From: JAQVSH01 sp964451605
GTDB taxonomy: Bacteria > Bacteroidota > Bacteroidia > Bacteroidales > UBA4181
Direction of reading: 5' to 3'
DNA length: 7,351 nt
NCBI GenBank assembly: GCA_964451605.1
Contig: CAYVJA010000093.1
Coordinates: forward strand, 1-7,351
The first letter of the stretch is position 1, and each line of letters starts with the position of its first letter. A program made the position numbers and the translations under genes. The notes under the pieces are model-generated. The model ran no database searches. It was given only the letters and a program-made list of their open reading frames with translations, and was not told where the DNA came from. Of the stretch, positions 1 through 5,609 are shown piece by piece.

Positions 1-18
1 TGATGATTTGATGATTTG
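1..18. repeat. Short tandem repeat TGATGATT at window edge
   Basis: Two exact copies of the octamer TGATGATT lie end to end at 1-16 and are followed by TG. The array is cut by the window boundary, so the copy number may be higher. It is one of three short tandem arrays in the non-coding parts of this window, the others being AGCACYAG and ATTMACC, and it sits beside the long hairpin. With only two copies visible, chance cannot be excluded. Confidence 0.5.
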
Positions 19-35
19 GGTGACGTAGAACTTAG

Positions 36-212
36 CCGTTTGGAGATAACTGTCTTTGAGACAACCGGAGAAGTTTGGCGGGGCCCCATCGCTCTCAATG
101 AGCGCTAAAAAGAGGAGCTGTTTGAGCGAAGCGAGTTCTCCTCTTTTAGCGAATGAGAGCGCGAATGGGTCGACAAACTTATTTTGTCGAAGAGGCAGTT
201 ATCTCCAAGTAG
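36..212. repeat. Long imperfect inverted repeat (single ~170-nt hairpin)
   Basis: Six nested blocks pair in order: 40-52 with 196-208 (13 bp, perfect), 60-64 with 184-188, 71-77 with 174-180, 85-89 with 165-169, 90-97 with 154-161, and 103-117 with 138-151 (14 bp, one bulged A). That gives at least 52 base pairs around a 20-nt apical loop at 118-137, which contains GAGCGAAGCGAG. The unpaired internal parts include the palindromes GGGGCCCC (80-87) and GTCGAC (169-174). The element lies in the 3' region of the hcp operon when read on the minus strand, but no T-run follows it there, so it is not a textbook intrinsic terminator. It could be a MITE-like remnant, a structured RNA or DNA element, or an mRNA-stabilising 3' structure. 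No transposase is present in the window. Confidence 0.8.
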
Positions 213-251
213 GCGCGAAGCGCAGCACTAGAGCACTAGAGCACTAGAGCA
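213..251. repeat. GC mini-hairpin plus AGCACTAG octamer array (copy 1)
   Basis: The 11-bp core GCGCGAAGCGC (213-223) has GCGC arms around a GAA triloop. It is followed with no spacer by three perfect AGCACTAG octamers (224-247) and a partial fourth (248-251). The array runs into the 3' end of the iron-sulfur protein gene and supplies its stop codon. The same arrangement, core then array, occurs twice more upstream of the Crp/Fnr gene. Confidence 0.85.
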
Positions 252-906
252 TTATCTCCCCTTTCGTTGTCATCACCACCTGTTTTACCGGCAGGTTGCG
301 GCCGGAGATTTCTACGGCTTTCATGGCCATCCCCAGCAGTCCGCGGCAGCAGGGCACCTCCATCAATAATACGGTGATGGATTGGAGGTTGCTCTGGGTT
401 ATCATGATGGCTAGTTTTTCGATGTAGCCGGCCGGATCGGTGTCGAGTTTGGGGCATGCTATCGCTAGGGCTTTGCCCTGCAAGAGCGTTTGGTATGCGG
501 CTCCACCCGCGAATGCCGAACAGTCGGCGGCCAAAAGCAGGTGGGCGTCGCGGAAGGTTTCGGAGAGGGGGTTTATAAGCCGCAATTGTACGGGCCACTG
601 GGCAAAGCGGCTCTGACGGGGAACGGCAGTAAGCCGGCCGGCGGAGAAGGCCGCCGGGCCGGATGCTGCGTGAAACGGTTTGGCCTGGGCGGGTGCCACT
701 ACAAAGGGCGAGGCTTCACGCTCTTCAAGGGTGATAGCCCCCACGGGGCAGTCGCCGATGCAGGCGCCCAGTCCGTCGCAATAGTCTTCGCGCACCAGTA
801 CGGCCTTCCCGTTTATGAGTTGCAAGGCCCCTTCATGACAGCCCGTGATGCACTCACCACAACCGTTACACTTATCGGCATCGATCTTTACAAGGGTTCT
901 TCTCAT
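244..906 (-). CDS. Hcp-linked 4Fe-4S ferredoxin-like protein
   Basis: This 220-residue protein probably passes electrons to or from the hybrid-cluster protein encoded just upstream. The N-terminal ferredoxin domain (about residues 1-60) has a full CxxCxxCxxxC motif (C13, C16, C19, C23). A second, incomplete motif has C43, C49 and C53-P54, with Leu at position 46 where a cysteine is normal. Asp44 is next to the gap and may be a ligand. A variable linker leads to a C-terminal domain (about 103-220) with conserved-looking cysteines C129 (AADC), C151 (ACPK) and C186-C187 (VPCC), as I recall for iron-sulfur proteins next to hcp in anaerobes. The chosen ATG (906-904) overlaps the hcp stop as ATGA, suggesting translational coupling. 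An in-frame ATG at 918 is possible but would overlap more. The last two codons and the TAG stop fall in or at the edge of the AGCACTAG array. The electron-transfer role is inferred from context. Confidence 0.85.
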   Translation of the reverse strand: MRRTLVKIDADKCNGCGECITGCHEGALQLINGKAVLVREDYCDGLGACIGDCPVGAITLEEREASPFVVAPAQAKPFHAASGPAAFSAGRLTAVPRQSRFAQWPVQLRLINPLSETFRDAHLLLAADCSAFAGGAAYQTLLQGKALAIACPKLDTDPAGYIEKLAIMITQSNLQSITVLLMEVPCCRGLLGMAMKAVEISGRNLPVKQVVMTTKGEIML

Positions 907-2592
907 GACAAAATCCACTGTTCCATATCGGCTTCAACGCTCGAGATGGTGCTTAGGTTAAACTTCTCTACCAATACGGTGGCCACGTTGGGCGAGAGGA
1001 AGGCAGGGAGTGTGGGCCCGAGGTGGATGTTCTTCACACCCAGCGAGAGCAGAGCCAACAGCACAATCACCGCCTTCTGCTCGTACCAGGCAATGTTGTA
1101 GACAATGGGCAGTTCGTTGATATCGGCCAAGCCGAAGATCTCTTTGAGCTGTAGGGCAATCAGGGCCAGCGAGTAGCTGTCGTTACATTGTCCGGCATCA
1201 AGTACGCGGGGAATTCCACCGATATCGCCAAGGGGCAGTTTGTTGTACCGGTATTTGGCGCAACCGGCGGTGAGAATCACGGTGTCGTTGGGCAGAGCCG
1301 AGGCAAAGTCGGTGTAGTAGTTGCGCGAACGCATTCTGCCGTCGCAACCGGCCATGACCACAAATTTCTTGATGGCACCACTCTTCACGGCATCGACCAC
1401 CTTATCGGCCAGAGCAATTACCTGGTTGTGGGCAAACCCTCCGGTGATGGTTCCGGTTTCAATCTCGACGGGAGGCTGGCAAGCTTTGGCATGGGCAATC
1501 AGTGCCGAGAAATCTTTCTTGCCCCCTTCGGGTCTGTCGGGAATATGGCGGGCACCGGTAAGGCCGGTGGCACCGGTGGTGTAGATTCTGTCGGTATAGG
1601 TGGCCTTCGACAAGGGAGGTACAATGCAGTTGGTGGTAAAGAGAATGACCCCTCTAAATGATTCGAACTCTTCGCGCTGTTTCCACCAGGAGTTGCCATA
1701 GTTGCCCACAAAGTGGCTATACTTCTTGAAAGCGGGATAGTAGTGGGCGGGAAGCATTTCGCTGTGGGTATAGACATCCACTCCGGTTTCGTTGGTCTGT
1801 TCCAGCAGCTCTTCCAAGTCTTTCAGGTCGTGACCGGAGATCAGAATTCCAGGATTTNNNNNNNNNNAGGTCATGGCCGCTCACCAATATACCGGGGTTG
1901 TTACGCACGCCAATGTTTACCTTTGTCATCTCAGGATGGCCATACGAGGTGGTGTTGGCCTTATCGAGCATAGCCATAGTTTTTACGCCATACTCACCCG
2001 TTTTGAGGACAAGAGCCACCAATGCGTCGGCCCCGATGTCGGTGCAGGTGGTTTGCGCCAGCGCATAAATCATAAAGCTGTGGATATCGGTATCCTTATA
2101 GCCCTGCACAAAAGCATGGTGGGCATAAGCGGCCATCCCTTTCAGGCCGTAGATAACCAACTCTTTCAGAGAACGGATATCGGGATCGGTCTCCCGTAAA
2201 ATACCCACCTTCTCCGAAACCTCATCGTACTCTGCAGGAATGGGTTCGCAGCGTACTTCGGGGCTATCGGCCACCGGAAGACCCAAAGCGGCAATCTGCC
2301 CGCGAAGGGTGTTTTTCAGCGCGATGGCTTTGGCAATCCTCTTTTCGATGGAAGAATCGTCGAAATTGGCATTGGTAATGGTTACAAAGAGCGCATCGAG
2401 CACAAAATGGGGAACATCACCGTTTTCGGAACCTGCCTGACGCAGTTGTTGGTCAAGAATACTCACCCCTTTGGTGAGATACATCAGCAGATCCATCAAC
2501 TTTGCGGTACGAGGCTCCTTGCCGCACACGCCCTTTACGGTACAACCGGTACCTAACGCGGTTTCCTGACATTGAAAACAAAACATGCTCAT
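903..2592 (-). CDS. hcp: Hydroxylamine reductase / hybrid-cluster protein (class I Hcp), interrupted by assembly gap
   Basis: Hcp reduces hydroxylamine to ammonia in vitro; in E. coli it acts as a nitric oxide reductase and S-nitrosylase in the anaerobic cytoplasm. The N-terminal cluster motif is C5-x2-C8-x8-C17-x5-C23, the class I arrangement of strict anaerobes. Merging the two parts across the gap gives 548 residues, close to the usual 550 or so. Every hybrid-cluster ligand is then present: H240, E264, C308, C402 (the persulfide cysteine), C430, C455 and E490, plus K492. Each is offset by exactly four from the Desulfovibrio vulgaris numbering as I recall it (H244, E268, C312, C406, C434, C459, E494), so nothing is missing. 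As assembled, the frame breaks at the Ns, and the peptide NPGIL[V/I]SGHDL is encoded on both sides with different codons. The start at 2592 (MSMFCFQCQ) is preferred; 2586 is an alternative. The gene is the first of an operon with the ferredoxin-like protein. Confidence 0.96.
1858..1867. other. Assembly gap of 10 Ns inside hcp
   Basis: Ten Ns join two contigs whose ends encode the same eleven Hcp residues: minus strand 1899-1868 on one side and 1856-1825 on the other. About 11 of 32 bases differ. The real gap length is therefore negative at the protein level, and the reading frame across the Ns is an artefact. Confidence 0.95.
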
Positions 2593-2630
2593 AATGGTTT
2601 ATTATTGGTTAACAGATATGATTCTGGCAG

Positions 2631-2638
2631 CAAAAGTA
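2631..2638 (-). promoter_or_regulatory. Putative hcp -7 box (TACTTTTG)
   Basis: Read on the minus strand, this is TACTTTTG, an exact match to the Bacteroidetes -7 consensus TAnnTTTG. It lies 38 bp upstream of the hcp ATG, so the start of transcription would be near 2627. A TTG lies 17 bp upstream of the box (2656-2658 read on the minus strand), slightly closer than the usual 19-21 bp. The -33 zone largely coincides with the palindromic operator, which fits a promoter that depends on an activator. Confidence 0.6.
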
Positions 2639-2658
2639 GAGTACCCCAGCCGCGACAA

Positions 2659-2676
2659 TTGTAACCTACATTACAA
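2659..2676. promoter_or_regulatory. Crp/Fnr-type operator (TTGTAA-N6-TTACAA)
   Basis: This is a perfect 6-bp dyad around a 6-bp spacer, the geometry of a Crp-family site (TGTGA-N6-TCACA in the E. coli paradigm). Its centre (2667.5) is about 40 bp upstream of the inferred hcp transcription start, the class II activator position. It also lies about 25 bp upstream of the plus-strand TAnnTTTG box, so the divergent regulator could control both hcp and itself. Binding by the adjacent Crp/Fnr protein is inferred. Confidence 0.7.
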
Positions 2677-2691
2677 CCCTAAAAGATTCAC

Positions 2692-2699
2692 TATTTTTG
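2692..2699 (+). promoter_or_regulatory. Putative promoter -7 box for the Crp/Fnr gene (TATTTTTG)
   Basis: TATTTTTG fits TAnnTTTG exactly on the plus strand. It would start transcription near 2704, giving a long leader of about 150 nt that carries both repeat arrays. No clear TTG lies at the expected -33 spacing; the operator half-site occupies that position. Confidence 0.45.
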
Positions 2700-2738
2700 T
2701 ACATAAATCAACTGCTACATTGCATCACTAATACACTC

Positions 2739-2780
2739 GCGCGCAGCGCAGCACCAGAGCACCAGAGCACTAGAGCACTG
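2739..2780. repeat. GC mini-hairpin plus AGCACYAG octamer array (copy 2)
   Basis: The core GCGCGCAGCGC (2739-2749) differs from copy 1 only in the middle loop base (GCA for GAA). It is followed directly by AGCACCAG twice, AGCACTAG, and a degenerate AGCACTG (2750-2780). The C/T variants show the array has drifted by point mutation. It lies in the inferred 5' leader of the Crp/Fnr gene. Confidence 0.85.
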
Positions 2781-2796
2781 TTTCACCGCTACACCC

Positions 2797-2852
2797 GCGC
2801 GAAGCGCATTAACCATTCACCATTCACCATTAACCATTAACCATTAACCATT
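2797..2852. repeat. GC mini-hairpin plus ATTMACC heptamer array (copy 3)
   Basis: The core GCGCGAAGCGC (2797-2807) is identical to copy 1. It is followed directly by six heptamers (2808-2849) in the order ATTAACC, ATTCACC, ATTCACC, and ATTAACC three times, with a trailing ATT. The array ends about 5-8 nt before the ATG at 2858, exactly where a ribosome binding site would be. No Shine-Dalgarno sequence is visible. Confidence 0.9.
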
Positions 2853-2857
2853 CGTTC

Positions 2858-3621
2858 ATGGGCCAACAAATTGATCAATGTCCCCTCTTTAAAGGGATCC
2901 CCCCCGAAGAACTGGAGATGCTTTTACATAACAACCTCTATACCAAGACCTACGAAGAGGGAGAAAGGATTGCCTGGCAGGGCGATCGATGCCAGAGCCT
3001 AATGATTGTGGCCGAAGGACGGGTACGGGGCGAAATGAGCGATCCTACCGGACGAATGGTAACCATCGAAGACCATGAGGCACCCCAGGCCATTGCCACC
3101 GCTTTTCTTTATGCCACAGACAACCGGATGCCGGTAAACATAGAAGCCATAACGGCTNNNNNNNNNNGTTCCGGGAACGGGTGAAGGAGTTCGAGGCGGC
3201 ACGGAAGACGGAAAAGGCCGAGACGCTCGAAGCGCGGATAATCACGGCTGTTGAGATGGCCTACATCCCCAGGGAGCAATTCACTGCCATGCTGCAACAG
3301 AATACCCTGTTGCTCCAGAATTTTCTGACCGCCATCTCTAACCGTTCCAAATTTCTCTCCACCAAGATTCGGCTTCTCCGGTTCGGCACCATTCAGACCA
3401 AAATGGCCGGATACCTTTGGGAGGTGGCCGCTGCCCGAAAGAGCATGACGTTCGAGATTGAACACAGCCAACAGGAGCTGGCCGACCGCTTTGGGGTGAC
3501 CCGCCCAGCACTGGCTCGTACCATTGGCGAAATGGTAAAAGAGGGCATCATCGCCTCGCAACGAAACCGTTTCACCGTCATCGACCGCTCCCGACTGTAC
3601 CGGTTGGCAAAGAACGAATAA
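2858..3621 (+). CDS. Crp/Fnr-family regulator, probable HcpR-like (interrupted by assembly gap)
   Basis: This is probably the transcription factor for the divergent hcp operon. The N-terminal cyclic-nucleotide-binding-type beta barrel covers about residues 1-115 (for example the strand VAEGRVRGEM). A long dimerisation helix follows, then a Crp-type helix-turn-helix at about 172-200 of the repaired protein, beginning HSQQELADRFGVTRPALART. Joining IEAITA (ending 3157) directly to VEMAYIPREQF (from 3250) gives 223 residues, normal for the family, so 3158-3249 appears to be extra. Only two cysteines are seen (C8, C45), so an Fnr-type 4Fe-4S sensor is unlikely. HcpR of Porphyromonas is a haem-binding NO sensor of this family, but the ligand here cannot be read from sequence. 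The start follows the ATTMACC array by 8 nt. No terminator is visible in the 44 nt before the next gene. Confidence 0.88.
3158..3167. other. Assembly gap of 10 Ns inside the Crp/Fnr gene
   Basis: Ten Ns separate the codons for IEAITA (ending 3157) from the next contig. The following contig carries extra bases before it again reads ITA and continues the Crp/Fnr protein. Confidence 0.95.
3168..3249. other. Extra sequence at contig end, not matching the Crp/Fnr protein
   Basis: These 82 bp encode, in frame with the downstream half of the regulator, a highly charged helical peptide (FRERVKEFEAARKTEKAE, then TLEARIITA). It interrupts the beta barrel. The segment is richer in G and C and uses CGG and GCG codons more than the surrounding gene. 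It ends with ITA, the same residues found just before the gap. The likeliest reading is a chimeric contig end from another gene; a genuine in-frame insertion is less likely. I do not assign the peptide to a family. Confidence 0.6.
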
Positions 3622-3665
3622 ATGCCTATTTTGCGCAATCGTTAGCACATCCTAACTCTTTACCT

Positions 3666-5598
3666 ATGTTTTCAAAACTGACAACCCTGCTTTTGCTTCT
3701 CCTGCTCTGCATGCCACAAGTGGCACCTGCGCAACGAAAAATGGAAAAATTGAACCGGGGCGTGGTTGCCACGGTTCAGCCCGATGGAAAAGTGTTTGTG
3801 AGTTGGCGTCTGTTTGGCAATGATCCGGAATCGGTTGCCTTTAACCTCTATCGCGAAACTGCCGGCGGGGCTCCCGTAAAACTGAACAGCCAACCCATCG
3901 ACGGCCCTACCTGGTTTCTCGACGAAAAGCCCGATATCACCCGCGATAACCGCTATTCGGTGCGTGCCGTTATCAATCAAAGGGAGCAGGCAGCCGATGC
4001 GGCCTTCCTGTTGCCGGCAAACCATGACAAAGCCTATCGTTCTATCCCGCTGAGAACCCCTGAAGGCTACTCGGCCAACGACTGCTCCGCGGCCGATCTG
4101 GATGGCGACGGAGAGTACGAACTGGTGGTTCACATGACGGGAAGAGCCATCGACAATGCCTTTAACGGGATTAGTTCCGAACCGGTGTTCCAGGCCTACA
4201 AACTCGACGGCACCTTTCTTTGGGAAATTAATCTGGGGAAAAATATCCGCGAAGGAGCCCACTATACACAATTTATGGTGTACGATCTGGATGGCGACGG
4301 AAAGGCCGAAATGGTTTGTAAAACAGCCGACGGCACCAAAGACGGAACCGGTAAAATATTGGGCAATCCGGAGGCCGATTGGCGCGAACAGGGTGAAAAA
4401 GTACTCCCAACCCGCGACAGAACCGGAAGCAGTCGCGATTCGTCGGGTCGGATGGTGGCTAAAACGGAGGGCCGAATCATGAGCGGCCCTGAATATCTCA
4501 CCGTCTTTGAAGGAGCCACCGGAAAAGCACTCGCCACCGTGAACTACCTCCCGCCGTTGGGCGATGTAAATTCGTGGGGTGATACCTATGCCAACCGTTC
4601 TGAACGCTATCTGGCCTGTGTGGCCTACCTCGACGGCGTTCGTCCCAGCGTGGTGATGTGTCGCGGTTATTACGCACGCACATCGCTGGCTGCCTGGGAC
4701 TTCCAAAATGGGAAACTCACCCTTCGCTGGTTGTTCGACACCCATGAAAAGGAGGCGTTGAAACCCTATATGGGGCAGGGGAATCATAATCTGACAGTAA
4801 CCGATGTAGATAGCGACGGCAAGGATGAGATTGTTTACGGCGCAGCCTGTATCGACGACAATGGCAGCGGACTTTACTCCACCCGTCTGGGACACGGCGA
4901 TGCGATGCATGTGAGCGATCTCGACCCGGACCGACCGGGACTGGAGGTGTTTCAGCCCCATGAATCACCCTCAACTACTGCCGGAGCGGAATTCCGCGAT
5001 GCCCGTACCGGCGAACTCATCTGGGGCAAACCCTCCAGAGGCGACAATGGCCGCGGTGCTTCCTTCGATATCGATCCCCGTTTCCCGGGGAGTGAGTGCT
5101 GGTCGTCGGCCAACCGCCCTCTCTTTTCTGCCAAAGGCGACTCTATTTCGGAGAAACCCCGGAGTGCCAATTTTGCCATCTGGTGGGATGGCGACCTGTT
5201 GCGCGAACTACTGAACGGCAATGTCATAAGCAAATGGGATTGGGCAAAGNNNNNNNNNNNNNNNNNNNNNNNNNNNNNNNNNNNNNNNNNNNNNNNNNNN
5301 NNNNNNNNNNNNNNNNNNNNNNNNNNNNNNNNNNNNATCGACCCCTGCGCTGAGTGCCGATCTCTTTGGCGACTGGCGGGAGGAGCTGGTGTTGCGTTCG
5401 ACCGATAACAAAGAGTTACGTATTTTTACCACAACCCTCCCCACCGAACACCGCATCTATACCCTTATGCACGACCCGCAGTACCGCCTCTCCATTGCCT
5501 GGCAAAATGTGGCCTACAACCAACCCCCTCACGTGAGTTTCTATCTGGGCCACGGAATGAAAAACCTGCCCCAACCCAACATAACCACCGATAAATAA
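3666..5598 (+). CDS. Secreted rhamnogalacturonan lyase, PL11-type (YesW/YesX-like), interrupted by assembly gap
   Basis: PL11 enzymes cleave the rhamnose-galacturonate backbone of rhamnogalacturonan-I by beta-elimination. The N-terminus is a signal peptide with a long leucine core and a probable signal peptidase I site after APA, so the enzyme is exported. An N-terminal Ig-like region (about 25-115) follows. Then come repeated calcium-binding Asp motifs of the beta-propeller: DLDGDGEYE at 144, DLDGDGKAE at 207, DVDSDGKDE at 380 and a DLDPD variant at 418. Near the C-terminus, FGDWREELVLR and the closing IAWQNVAYNQPPHVSFYLG are typical of the family. The two parts are in different frames because the 87-N estimate is off by one or two bases; about 29 residues are hidden and the whole is about 643 residues. 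The 44-nt upstream gap has a TTGCGCAA palindrome (3631-3638) but no convincing promoter. The next gene starts 11 nt downstream. Confidence 0.93.
5250..5336. other. Assembly gap of 87 Ns inside the PL11 gene
   Basis: The gene reads WDWAK before the gap and STPALSADLFGDW after it, with the downstream frame shifted by one. Frame continuity requires 86 or 89 unknown bases (or another value of the same remainder), not 87. No duplicated residues are seen at this gap, unlike at the two 10-N gaps. Confidence 0.95.
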
Positions 5599-5609
5599 CC
5601 CCCTGACCT

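Noticed and set aside
138..208. Intrinsic terminator for the hcp operon
   Set aside because: No T-run follows the stem on the minus strand, and the structure is far longer than a usual terminator; termination there is possible but not shown.
36..212. Retron, CRISPR or DGR interpretation of the hairpin and repeats
   Set aside because: No reverse transcriptase, cas gene or template/variable repeat pair is present, and the arrays have no spacers.
213..223. Classical REP element because GTAG precedes the first core
   Set aside because: The other two cores are preceded by ACTC and ACCC, so the tetranucleotide is not conserved.
56..247. 63-codon open frame on the plus strand
   Set aside because: It runs through the long hairpin and octamer array, has no recognisable domain, and its composition is explained by the inverted repeat.
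490..1101. 203-codon plus-strand open frame opposite hcp and the ferredoxin-like gene
   Set aside because: It is antisense to well-supported genes with conserved motifs and shows no family features of its own.
2858..3621. Fnr-type oxygen sensor
   Set aside because: Only two cysteines are seen, without the N-terminal cysteine cluster needed for a 4Fe-4S centre.
3672..4961. 429-codon minus-strand open frame opposite the PL11 gene
   Set aside because: The plus strand encodes a clear PL11 enzyme with signal peptide and calcium motifs; the antisense frame is a by-product of codon bias.
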